Origin: Ureaplasma sp. Hg2
GTDB taxonomy: Bacteria; Bacillota_I; Bacilli_A; Mycoplasmatales; Mycoplasmoidaceae
Assembly (NCBI GenBank): GCA_021378525.1
Contig: JAACJW010000007.1
Span: 1 to 39,598 of the forward strand
DNA: 39,598 nt
Direction of reading: 5' to 3'
Shown here: positions 1-11,581 of the stretch, piece by piece
Layout: each line of letters begins with the position of its first letter
Position numbering within the stretch: position 1 is the stretch's first letter
Made by a program: the position numbers and the translations under genes
The notes under the pieces: model-generated
Told to the model about the DNA's origin: nothing
The model's database searches: none
What the model saw: the letters and a program-made list of their open reading frames with translations, nothing else

Positions 1-599
1 AATTCTTTAACATCAAGGTATTCAAAAGCAAAAGCAATAATTTGCGGCAAAACTTTATGTAAAATGCCTTGTCCAACATATTCTTCAGCCACATAAGAAA
101 CTAATTGAGTAAGACTGCCATATTGTTTGATACCAACAACGCCAACCATTTTTTTATCGATTTCAATATATCAGAACGGTTTAGTGAAACGCTTTCCAAC
201 AGAATTAGTTATTCCAGTTAAAAATTTGCTAATTTCTTCCTTGTTTGCATATTGACTAATTTCCTTGTGAGTTTTTAATAAATAGTTACGATTTTTATCA
301 ACTAACTCGTAAAACCGATCTAGATTATCAATTGTTAGTTGTTTTAGTACAATTTTGTTATCAATCTTAAAAAATTTATAAGGGCGAATTAAATCGTTTA
401 AATATTTAATCCCAATTTTATAGTCATAAGTTCCGTCGTCATAAAATGATAATTCACATGGGATAACATTGTTAGCCTCAAATGACTTATCAATTTTTGA
501 AATCAATTTATTTTCATCTACATTTAATTTCTTCATAAGTTTTTCATTATTGAAAACTCGTTTAGATAATTCTATTTCTAATACATATTTTACATTCAT
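1..599 (-). CDS. GNAT-family (RimJ/RimL-like) N-acetyltransferase, C-terminal end outside window
   Basis: ORF 171..599 (-) continues past an in-frame TGA(Trp) to position 1; translation ...FTKPFWYIEIDKKMVGVVGIKQYGSLTQLVSYVAEEYVGQGILHKVLPQIIAFAFEYL resembles the GNAT core. Confidence 0.75.
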
Positions 600-701
600 A
601 TAATACCTCGCTTAATCTAATTATAAACTATATGCGATTTTTAATCTCTTTTATATACTATATAAAATTATTAAACTTGGGATTACTATTTTAATCTATC
701 G

Positions 702-724
702 CGTTTACTACGATATAGTAAACG
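702..724. promoter_or_regulatory. Perfect inverted repeat CGTTTACTA-N5-TAGTAAACG in the divergent intergenic region
   Basis: 9-bp perfect arms with 5-nt spacer between divergent GNAT and nox genes; followed by a second perfect hairpin at about 735-756 (AAACATTAT-CATT-ATAATGTTT). Confidence 0.5.
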
Positions 725-909
725 AATATTTTTTAAACATTATCATTATAATGTTTTAATTGCATTATCAAAATTGAATTTTAATTTTTTTAATTTTTCA
801 AGTAACATCAAAAACGGGACTTAAAAAAATCAATTTAGCTCACGATTAAATCATAAATTTGGGCATCAATAGTATAATTATTAAGAATACATAAGATAGG
901 AGAATATTT

Positions 910-2289
910 ATGGCTAAAAAACAAAAAATTATTGTTGTTGGTATCAATCACGCTGGGACCTCAACAATTAGAACGTTATTAGGACAAAATAAAGATGCTG
1001 ATGTTGTTGCATACGATCGTAACACCAACATTTCATTTTTAGGTTGTGGGATTGCTTTAACAGTAAACGGAACAGTGAAACATACTGAAGATTTATTTTA
1101 TTGCAACGCAATGAAATTAAAAGAAATGGGCGCAAAAATTAATATGTTTCATGACGTTACTGAAATTGATCGTAAGAAAAAAACAGTGACTGTGAAAGAT
1201 CTTAAGACAAATAAAGTAATCACTGATACATATGATAAATTAGTATACGCTGCAGGATCGTGACCAATTGATTTAAAAATTCCAAACAATAACTTAGAAG
1301 GAGTTGAGATTTGCAAATTATATCAACATGCTTTAAAATTAATCGATGAAGCAAATGATCCGAAGATTAAAAGCGTAGCAGTCATTGGGGCTGGATACAT
1401 TGGGATTGAATTAGCTGAAGCTTACCACATGAAAGGTAAAAAAGTTTATTTGATCGATGCTCAAAGTCGAATTGTACCAAGATATTTTGATACTGATTTT
1501 ACTAACGAATTACAAGATGAAATCAGAAAAGAAGGCGTTGAATTAATTCTTAATAGCAAAGTCAAAGGGTACCAAGGTAAAGATGGTCATTTAACAGCTG
1601 TTGAAACAGATAATGGCGTTCACAAAGTTGATCTTGCAATTGAATGTATTGGTTTCTTACCGAACACTGATATTTTAAAAGGTGTTGATAAATTACCAAA
1701 AGGTCCAGGATGTGGATCTGTCATTGTTAATTCAGCAATGCAATCATCAGATCCTGATGTATATGTAATTGGGGATTCAGCAGCAGTTTATAATGCAGCT
1801 AGTCAAAAACACCAAAATGTTTCATTGGCAACAAATGCTGTTAAAACGGGTCTAGTGGCTGCAAGCCAAATTAACGGTGCAACAACCGTCAAACTAGAAA
1901 GCGTTGTTGGGACTAACGCTATTTGTGTCTTTGGACAAAAATTAACCAGCACTGGTATGAGCGAAGAAGAAGCAATCAAACAAGGTTTTAAAGTTAAAAG
2001 TGTTTGCATTGAAGATAATGACCGTCCAGAATGAATGAACATTTTTTCAAAGGTTAAAATTAAATTAGTTTACGATGAAAAAACACTTCGTTTAATAGGG
2101 GCTCAAATTGGTTCTTATGGTGATGGAAACCACACTGAAACAATCTTCTATTTAGCACTTGCGATTCAAAAGAGCATGAGCTTAGTTGAGGTTGCTTTAA
2201 CAGATGTATACTTCCTACCACATTTAAACAAACCGTTTAATTTCGTGTTAACTGCAATCCTTAAAGCAATTGGTTTAGAATACAAATAA
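910..2289 (+). CDS. nox: NADH oxidase / CoA-disulfide-reductase-type FAD flavoprotein
   Basis: Three track fragments join in one frame through TGA(Trp); KIIVVGINHAGTSTI FAD motif, SFLGCGIAL redox-Cys motif, IKSVAVIGAGYIGIELAEA NAD motif, DVYVIGDSAAV; RBS aggaga upstream. Confidence 0.93.
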
Positions 2290-2310
2290 ATCGCTATAAA
2301 ACATATTAAT

Positions 2311-2334
2311 AAAATCCGTTGAAAAACGGATTTT
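2311..2334 (+). terminator. Rho-independent-like terminator after nox
   Basis: AAAATCCGTT-GAAA-AACGGATTTT followed by T-rich sequence. Confidence 0.75.
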
Positions 2335-2380
2335 ATATTTATATATTGCTATCTTTATATTGATTAAGTAAAATGAATAT

Positions 2381-3796
2381 ATGAATCAGACAATTATAAT
2401 TAATACGATAAATTTAAATATCTTTAATATTAACAAGACACTTTCAATAAATTTTATTATTGTCTTACTTTTAGGAATCCTATTAATAACTTGTTTGGGA
2501 GCTTTTTTAAATCATAAAAAATATAAATGATATCACCCCCGTTTCTTAGTTTATTTTAGTACTTTATTAGCAATCGTTGTCGGTTTGGTTTTTGCGAGTT
2601 TTAATGATTTTAAACCGCTATCAGCAAATAATGAGGACAATTGAATGCGTCAATCAGTTTTGTTTGTCGCGGCCATTGGTAACTTTTATATGATGATGTT
2701 ATTTGCAATCATTATTGTGGTCGCTCCGATTAACATTATTTATAATTTAAAACGTTGATTAATGCAAGATCATCCGATTAAATCGTTTTGAAAATTAAAT
2801 TTTTATTTTATAATTTTTGGCGGGTTAGCTTTATGTGCTAGTCAATTGTTATGAGTTCTACCTGGCTTTGCTTATGATACAACTGCGCAATTCTCAACGG
2901 TTGGTGCTAATAACATGAGCTGATTTTATTACATTAGTCGTTGGTTATTTGATAATGCAATCTATACAGAATGATTTGCATGAGGTTTTATTTTATATTT
3001 ACTTTTATGTTTTATCATTTCTGGCTTAGTAGTTTTTTTTACAAGACATAGTCATCGTTTTACCATCGATTATTGAAAAACAACGAAAGATAAAATCGAA
3101 AGACCAACTTTCTTTGTTCATTTTCTAAGTTTTATGGCTTTCATATTTGTGCTTCAAAACCTTTTGATGAATCCATTAGGCATTGTTTTTCATTTCCTTG
3201 ATATCATCATTCTACTCTTTGTGGCAAATACCTTTGTCTTGTTTGCAATTTCTATCCTGGGAGCATTTAAATCAAAGCGTGGCTACATTTATTACGTCAA
3301 GTTAATGTGGTATGTTTACACCAAAACTATTGCATCAACTGATTTAAAAAAATCAATTATAAAAATTGAAGCTGTCGATGTTCACAAGCAACGTTTGGGC
3401 ATGTGTCACTTTCAAAAAATTAATGATAATAATATTAATTTTTATGCAGTTGCATCTAATTATATTTTCCCGATTGTTTTCACTACCTATTTAGGTTTTG
3501 TAAACAATTATCATACCGGCGGTTTTGTCATAGTTAATCACTGACAATTTTGAATTACGATGATTATTGGGACTTATTTTTCAAGTTGAATTTTTAGTAA
3601 CGCAAGAAATAATCCAACCATCCTAAATAATGCTTCAGGGTTATCTGCTTATTCAATAACCGCTGGTGTACAAACCGGTATCTTCAATGTTTATACTAAG
3701 GTTTTAGCTCATATGCGTAATGTCATTGCTTTGCAATTCGTTGTTTTTGAAACAATGGATTTCAAAATATCACCCCATGCCCAATGAGTTGATTAA
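2381..3796 (+). CDS. Polytopic integral membrane protein (transporter-like), family uncertain
   Basis: Single frame from ATG 2381 to TAA 3794-3796 when TGA=Trp; includes track ORF 3134..3544; many hydrophobic segments. Confidence 0.8.
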
Positions 3797-3885
3797 ATTT
3801 CGTATTTTAAATCAAATGCATTTACCTTCCTTTATTAAATATCTATGCTATGCTTAATTAATAAATCTAAACGGAGGTAATTATA

Positions 3886-4356
3886 ATGAATATTTATGAT
3901 TTTAAATTTAATACAATCAAAGGTGAAGAAACTTCATTAGAAGCTTATAAAGGTAAAACAATTTTAATAGTTAATACCGCTTCTAAATGTGGTAACACCA
4001 AACAATTTGCAGGGTTAGAAGCTTTATATAAAAAATATAAAGATAACAATTTTGTGATCATTGGATTCCCTTGTAATCAATTTTTTGGACAAGACCCAGG
4101 TAGTAGCGAAGAAATCCTAAGTTTCTGTCAGCTTAAATTTGGCGTTAGTTTTCCAATGATGGAAAAAATTATGGTGCGAACGAAAGAACGACATCCATTA
4201 TATAATTATTTAATCGACCATACAACCGGAAAACCAATCAAGTGAAATTTTGCTAAATTTCTAATTTCATCAACTGGTGGAATAATCAAACGATTTGATC
4301 CAAAGGAAATTCCTGAAGAAATTGAACCAGTAATTAAAGAAGCGTTGGGTGTATAA
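3886..4356 (+). CDS. Glutathione-peroxidase-family thiol peroxidase (Cys type)
   Basis: VNTASKCGNTKQF, IIGFPCNQFFGQDPG, EEILSFCQLKFGVSFPMMEKI, IKWNFAKFL (W=TGA); RBS ggagg. Confidence 0.93.
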
Positions 4357-5114
4357 TGACCGATTTAATTAGGAAACAATTAGCCCGTACTTCAGTCCGG
4401 TCTTTTAAAAAGCAACCAATCGAAGCTGAAAAGTTGGAGTTACTAAAAAAGGTAATTAACGCTTCACCAACTTCAATTAATGGCCACCAATTTAGTGCGA
4501 TTATAATTGAAGACGTTGCCACTAAGGAGTTCATCGCTAAACATAATTTAAATCAAGCGTGAATCAATACAGCTCCGCTTGTAGTTATTTTTGTTGCTGA
4601 TATCAATCGTGTTCGGATTGCCCAAATCGACATGAACAATATTGAATTGCCAATCTTAGATAATCCCGAAATATTACTTGTAGGTGTTGCAGATTGTGCA
4701 ATTGCTGCAACTAATTTGTTAAATGCATCGCTTTCACTAGATTTAGGTGGATGCTATTTAGGTGGCGTCAGAGGTAACGCTGATGTCATTGCTGAAAAAT
4801 TAGGACTAACAGGCCAAAGCACCCCAATTATGGGAATGGCAATCGGTTATCCTGATAATATTAATGACATTAGACCAAAACTTAATAAAGTCTATAAGGA
4901 CGAATATTGCTTGAATACCGTCAAAGAAGAAGTCAAAGCATACAACATTGTGATGGAAGATTATTACACCAAACGTGGTGAAGTAACTAAAAGAGGTCCA
5001 AAGAATTGATCAATTAATACCGCTTTAACATATAAAACATATTTTAAAGTTGATTATATAAATGAGCTAGCAGAACAATTCAAGATTCCTTATTTTAAAA
5101 CAACTAAAAAATAG
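4356..5114 (+). CDS. Nitroreductase-family flavoprotein (NfsA/Frp-like)
   Basis: Starts in TAATG overlap with the GPx stop; RKQLARTSVRSFKKQPIEAEKL...SPTSINGHQFSAIII...LGGCYLGGVRGN; fragments join through TGA to TAG 5112-5114. Confidence 0.88.
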
Positions 5115-5151
5115 TGCCATTAGACTATTTTGCAGACAGAAGAAATCATCT

Positions 5152-5183
5152 AAACAAGCGCTTTTTATAAGCGTTTGTTTTTA
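5152..5183 (+). terminator. Rho-independent-like terminator after nitroreductase
   Basis: AAACAAGCGCTT / AAGCGTTTGTTT stem (one G-T pair) then T-run. Confidence 0.65.
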
Positions 5184-5271
5184 CTTTTGTTGTAAATTAA
5201 ATATTTTGTTTTGAAATTATAGAATATACTTAATAGATAATATTCAATTAATGAAATATGAGGGAGAAAAA

Positions 5272-6120
5272 ATGAATAAAAAATTTAAAGCGATTTTTTG
5301 TGATTTGGATGGCACATTATTAACTCATGATTATAAAATTGATCCTAGTACTATTGCGCAATTAAATAAATTAAAGCAAAAAAATATTCCATTTGTTATT
5401 GCTACTGGGCGCTCAATTGATTTGGTTAAACCGTATCACGAACAATTAAAACAGATTAGCATCCCTTTTTTAGTTTGCTCAAACGGAGCTGTTATTTATA
5501 ATACCGCTACTAAATCAATTGAATCAATCGCTGGAATAGACAATAAATTAGCGAACGAGGTTATTGCAAAACTTCGTACGGAGATGGTAACGAATGAAAA
5601 ATTACGCATCTCAGTTAGAACATTATCTGATTCAATTATTCTAATTCGTAAACCCAATGAAACTAAAGAAGAATGCCGTGCTTTTTGAAAACCTATTAGT
5701 GTAGCTCCTGTTGATGATAAAACACCGATTATCGATGCTTTAACACCGGATCATAACGTCGTTGATTTTTCTAATTTATATTATGATGATGCAGCAAACA
5801 TCGATGCTTGACTTGAAGCTTTCGCTCCTTTATGACCGGATTTAGAATTTGTTCATTCAGGAATTGAAACCTTCAATATTACGCATAAAACCGCTACCAA
5901 AGGGAATGCAATTAAGAAAGTTATGCAAAAGCTAGCGTTATTACCCCACGAGGTATTGGTGCTTGGCGACTCAGGCAACGATATTAGTATGTTTAAGGTT
6001 GCAGAAAATAGCGTTACTCGTGAAGACACGCACGATAAAGTTAAGGAACATTGTAAATATATTATTAATGCCCCAGCTTCAATATTTGTTGGTGAAGCTC
6101 TTAAAAAATTTATTTTCTAA
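5272..6120 (+). CDS. Cof-type HAD-superfamily hydrolase (copy 1)
   Basis: AIFCDLDGTLLTHDYKI motif I; LPHEVLVLGDSGNDISMF motif IV; start at ATG 5272 behind agggag RBS. Confidence 0.92.
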
Positions 6121-6168
6121 TAATTTTTTTAAGACTAAAGGCTAATACTGCACTAACTTAACTAATAA

Positions 6169-6780
6169 TTATTTGATAAGTTTCTTTGAAGTTATAAAGT
6201 TCACTTGTTGTTTTTTTAAAACAATTTTGATTTTGTTGTCACGATTTACATTGTTCGTTGTTGAACGGACCAAATCTGTAATAACGGTTGTTTCATAACC
6301 TAATTTAACAGCATCAAGCGCTGTTGCTTTAACACAAAAATCAAAAGCAACACCACAAAGATAAATTTGACTAATATCATTTTGTTTTAACAAAGCATCT
6401 AATTTTGTGGTGTTTTGTTTTGAAAGGTTACCAAAAGCACTGTAAGCATCAATGGTTGCTTCATCGCCCTTATTAATTAGATATTTAAAGGTTGGTAGTC
6501 CATCAACCAAAGTTGATCCCCAAGTGTTCATAATACAATGATCTGGTCAGAGTTCATCAGCATTGAAATTTTTATGGTCTAAATATTTATCTTGATTACT
6601 AATGAAACTAATGTGATTTGCTGGGTGTCAATCTCGCGTGGCGATAATTAATCAGTCATGAGCTTTGCCATAAGCTATCATTGGTTTCATTGTTGTTGTT
6701 AACGACTGGCCATCAACAACCTTCAATGAACCTCCAATAAAATCGTTTTGCATATCAACAATAATTAATGCTTGCTTCAT
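6169..6780 (-). CDS. pncA: Nicotinamidase / isochorismatase-family cysteine hydrolase
   Basis: MKQALIIVDMQNDFIGGSLKV; ...YLCGVAFDFCVKATALDAVKLGYETTVITDL; fragments join through TGA. Start placed at internal ATG matching family N-terminus. Confidence 0.88.
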
Positions 6781-6884
6781 AAATTTACCTAAATTCTTAA
6801 ATATTGTATTTTTTTTAATGTAATGATTATACAATATATTGTAATAGATAATTTTTTTAACAATATAGATATGAGGAACAAAAA

Positions 6885-7748
6885 ATGAATAAAATAATTA
6901 AAGCGGTTTTTTGTGATTTAGATGGAACACTACTAACACATGAATCAAAGATTGAAGCTAGCACGATAGCGCAATTAAATAAATTGAAGGATGAACACAT
7001 ACCGTTTATTGTTGCAACAGGTCGATCAATCGCTTTGGCGAAACCATATTACGAACAAATCAAACATATTAATGTCCCTTTTTTAGTTTGTTCAAATGGT
7101 GCTATTATTTATAACACTGCTAGTGGGGCGATTGATTCGGTCGCTGAAATTGATGCTGAGTTAGCGAATAAGGTCATTGCCAAATTTAGAGAAGTAATGG
7201 TTCGTGATGATAAATTACGTATCTCTGTGCGAACTTTAAAGCATCAAATTATATTGATTCGTAAACCAAACGAAACAATCGAAGAGTGTCGCGCTTTTTG
7301 GAAAGCCACAAGCATTACCCCAATTGATGAAAACACTCCAATCATCGATACTTTAGCGCCTGGCCAAAATCTAATTGATTTTTCATGTTTATATTATGAT
7401 GATGCAATTAAAGCTCATGCATGACTTGAGACCTATCGCACAATGTGACCAGAATTGGAAATTGTTCATTCGGGTTACCAAAGTTTTAACATCACTCATA
7501 AAACAGCAACCAAAGGGAATGCAGTTAAAAAAATTATGAAACAACTATCATTACTACCGCACGAAGTATTAGTACTTGGTGATTCGGGAAATGATATTAG
7601 TATGTTTAAAGTTACTGAAAATAGCATCACTCGTGAAGATGCTCATGAATATGTCAAGGAACATTGTAAATATATTATCAATGCACCAGCATCAATTTTT
7701 GTTGGCGAAGCAATTAACAATTTAATTTTTAAAAAAAATAAAAAATAG
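6885..7748 (+). CDS. Cof-type HAD-superfamily hydrolase (copy 2, paralog of 5272-6120)
   Basis: AVFCDLDGTLLTHESKI; LPHEVLVLGDSGNDISMFKVTENSITREDAHEYVKEHCKYIINAPASIFVGEA; very similar to copy 1. Confidence 0.92.
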
Positions 7749-7774
7749 ATAAACTTACATTTGCTACTTATATC

Positions 7775-7809
7775 ATCCATATTAAGTTTTTGTGAAACTT
7801 AATATGGAT
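7775..7809 (+). terminator. Strong hairpin terminator after HAD copy 2
   Basis: ATCCATATTAAGTTT-N5-AAACTTAATATGGAT, 15-bp perfect stem followed by T-run. Confidence 0.85.
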
Positions 7810-7929
7810 TTTTTAATGATATTTTATTAAATTAATTTTTAAAAATTAATCAATTCATATGTTAATATTGATGTAATACTATTTTGCTTATTGAACGCAA
7901 TACTTTAGTTAAAAAAGGGAGAAATTTTG

Positions 7930-10900
7930 ATGAAAAAAATACGTGTAATCAGTTTTACAATGGCGCTTTTACTTGTCACTATACCTGCTTTTGCACTAAG
8001 CTCATGCGGTTCTACTTCACAATCTAATAAAGACGGCATAGATTATAAAATCACAATTGGAGCTCCAACTAAAACCGAACTTGCACAACATCACGCTAGT
8101 GATTTCGATAAAAATTATATTTGAGAGCATTGAATTATTTTCGCTAAACAAGCTAATAAGGATACCTATAAAGAGAAATATCATGTTCCCGAAATGAAAA
8201 TAACAGCAAACGATAGTCTTGGTACGTTAGATATTCAAATTCCTTATGATAACCGTGCTTATGTAACGGATCAAGGAGCTATCATCACCTCGAGTAGCGT
8301 TAGTTACCAAGGGTTTAACACCGGGATAATACCGGTTGATAAATATCATTTTAATTGAATTGGGCCAAGTACAGGCGACAAATTAAAAAAAGCAAGTGAC
8401 ACAAGTTTTAATCAAGCTTATATTGAAAAACATTGGATGACGATCGATCAAAAATATTATGATGAAAAGCATAAAATAGCTATTACTAAATCTAATATCA
8501 ATAATACGTTAGGAACAATGGATATAACAATCGGTTTTGACACTGAAGTATTAATTAATGGTTCTAGTGTTAAATCAACAAGTGAAACGCTTTCAGGTTT
8601 TGTTAAAGTTCCGCCAAAACCTGATGTTTATACGATGGCCTCAATTGAACCGTCTGGTGCTGATAAACAAAACGCAGCAAACGATTTACTTTTTGATGCA
8701 ACATACGCGATGAATCATTGAATTCTTTTAGATCAAAATTATGTTAAAAAATACGGTAATCCAGTCATTAATTTAAACCATGATACCAGCAAGGGCACAA
8801 TAACGATGGCCGTTACATTTGCGACAAAAGTTATTTTTAACAATGTTTCAACAGCTGGCACCAGTGTTGCCTTTTCAGGTTTCTATGTTACGCCAGTATC
8901 ACATAATAACTACTTTAAATATAACGCTAAAAATATTCCAACTTCCTCATTTATGAAATCACAAGTTGATCAAATGAGCTTAGAAAATAAAATTGAAAAT
9001 TTTATTGTTTTTCCAGCGGATAGTAGTTTAATAGAAAGCGACATTAGTAATATTAGTATCACCACTAGTGGTCAAGTTGGTAAGGTAGTTAATGCTAATT
9101 TAAAAGTGACCTTTAATAAAGCGGTTCATTTAGATAATATGACTAGTGCAACGCACACAGAATGAAACACTAACTTTACTTTAATTCCAACAACAACAGT
9201 TGTGCCCCATCTTAAATTTTTAGCTAGTAGTTCAATTGATAAAAATCAATTGCCAAGCCAAGTGACCGAAAGTTATATTTATAGTAATATCTTAAACATC
9301 GTTGATGACTACGGAAATAAATTAAACCCCAATACATATGTTAAACGACTAAGTATTCATCCTAATGATGAAGGTGGGTTTCTATCGCTTTCAGTTGTTT
9401 TTAATGATTTAACTACAAGACTACCACCAATTAATTGTGCCCCCGGTGATGAAATTTATTATCAAGCACCGAGTTATTACTTTAACACCAATATTAGCGG
9501 CTTTAAAACTAATGGTAATTCTTATTATGCGGCATCAGGTTATATTACTGATACATCAATCTATAGTGGTCGTCATAGCTTTAATTTATCAGATATGGAT
9601 ATTGTTCATCATAATAATTATAATGATTATATTTTAGCCTTCATGGCCCCTGATTCGTTTGGTCATATTACATGGTGAGATGTAAACTCGGATTTTGGTT
9701 CAATTGGTCTTGCGCAGCCAGTTCCCGGAAGTGAATATCGTCCTCAAGTAGTTAGTGGTAAAAAATTCCATCCAGGGATGGAACCCTTTATGAAAGGAAC
9801 GCAAAAAGTTCCTCAAACTACCTATAATGGTGGAATGGTTGGGCAATTAAATGCGGTTAAAAGTTATACTGGGGCAACAACTGGATTTTCAATCGGCGGT
9901 GCTACGTTAAGTTATACTTTTTCTGGAATTGTCGCTAGTGCATCTTCTAGGAGTAATTTAATAACTGATATCATTCATATTGTTGAAGCTAATGGATTTG
10001 ATAGTATTGATATTGATTGAGAATATCCTTATAGCAACGATAGAACCAACTTAGTAACATTTATGAAGGAATTGCGTGCAGCTTTTGATGCTAACGTAGA
10101 CCCTGATGTACAAAATACTAAAATTACTTTAGCGATGACCGATGATCCGGGAAAAATAAGAGATGGTATTGATGGTGCTAATTTAATGAAATACATTGAT
10201 TATTTTCATGTGATGACTTATGACATGCATGTTGCTTCCCAACCATATTTTGCTGAACAAGCAATGTTGTATGCCGATTATCCGCTGGTTCAAGCAACTT
10301 GTGTTAAGCCGGTGTCTACGATGATAACTCATAAACCAGATGGCACACCGGTTACTTACCATATTAATAATAAATATTATTCATCTGCACAATGGCAACA
10401 AGTTAGAAGATCTTATCCCGACAATATAAATGTGAAACCATATAGTGGCAACGATTCTATGTTACAGTTGGAAGCGATGGGAGTACCTTCGCATCAAATC
10501 ACGATTGGGGCAGCTTTCTATGGTAGAGGTTGAAAAGTAACGCCAAATATGGATTCTCCAATAAAGGAGATTCCTGGTTATATGATGGAACAAAAGGGTA
10601 TGGCGACGGGTGACTGAGGTCAGCAATTCGGATCATATTCATGAATTATAGATCAAACAAAAAAAGAAACCGGATGACAATTGGTTAAGAATTATGTAAC
10701 CCAGACCACTTGATACTACAATAAAGCTCAAGGTATTATTTGAAGCACTGATACTCCTTGATCGGTTAATAACAAAGTGAATTTTGTTAAGCAAGAAGAT
10801 TTAGGTGGAATTTTGGTTTGAGAAATGGCTGGGGAATGAGATGGCAGTCAAGCTAATTTAGATATGTCAGATCATTTTCAAAACAATTTAAGTGGCCCAA

Positions 10901-10965
10901 AAACAAATAACGTTCAACTTCCTAAAGATATTAATATCATCACTAATATTAAATGAATTAACTAA
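7930..10965 (+). CDS. GH18-family chitinase-like lipoprotein with N-terminal repeat domains (~1011 aa)
   Basis: One frame from ATG 7930 to TAA 10963-10965 with TGA=Trp; lipobox-like signal FALSSCGS; GH18 signature NGFDSIDIDWEYP (DxxDxDxE); IDYFHVMTYDMH; ITIGAAFYGRGW; GGILVWEMAGEWDG. Confidence 0.9.
8059..8883 (+). repeat. Three tandem ~80-100-aa repeat domains in the GH18 lipoprotein N-terminus
   Basis: Shared pattern: DFDKNYIWEHW...LGTLDIQIPYDN...SVSYQGF / SFNQAYIEKHWMTIDQKYY...LGTMDITIGFDT...SETLSGF / LFDATYAMNHWILLDQNYV...KGTITMAVTFAT...SVAFSGF. Confidence 0.7.
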
Positions 10966-11108
10966 GACTCATAACGATGAATAATTCATTTTTTAGAAGC
11001 GTTTATTAATGATATTAGCTAAAAATAAATAAATATTATAATTATTGCAATGATTAAAATTTAGTTTGATAATGTTGATGTGCTATAATAAAATTAATAG
11101 AGGTACAT

Positions 11109-11456
11109 ATGAAAACATTTTTAAAGATATTATTTTCTGTATTATTCTTAGCAATAACAGTGATATGAGTGGTTTTTGCTTTGCAATTATTTCAAGTTAT
11201 AAATATTAATCTAGCTTTTTTAGATGACATTTATAATAAATATATTGAACCGACAGCTGATGTCTCGAAATATAATGCAATTGGAATATATATGATTGTT
11301 GGATTTGGAGCATTATTATTAGCTTATTTAGTAATTTTGTTTCCAGTTAAAAAAATACCATTAATTGGAACCATCATTAGTTGATTGACTGGGTTTATCT
11401 CACTTATCAGCGTGCTTGGCGTTGTTGCCGGTGTTTGTCTAGTTTTATTAATGTAG
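11109..11456 (+). CDS. Small hydrophobic membrane protein (~115 aa)
   Basis: MKTFLKILFSVLFLAITVIWVVFALQLFQV...; RBS aggt upstream; TAG 11454-11456. Confidence 0.7.
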
Positions 11457-11470
11457 CTAAGTCAAGAGTT

Positions 11471-11495
11471 AAGTTTACGATTAAATCGTAAACTT
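11471..11495 (+). terminator. Rho-independent-like terminator
   Basis: AAGTTTACGAT-TAA-ATCGTAAACTT followed by T-run. Confidence 0.85.
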
Positions 11496-11581
11496 TTTTT
11501 ATTATCTTATCAATAAAACTTGTTAATTCCTAAAACTCACGTATTATTAATTTAATTATCTTAATAGATTGGAACAACAAT

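Noticed and set aside
1803-2042. Antisense ORF opposite nox
   Set aside because: Fully contained in the nox coding sequence with no independent support.
9437-9637. Alternative-frame ORF inside the GH18 gene
   Set aside because: Ile/Met/His-rich out-of-frame translation; overlaps a well-supported long coding frame.
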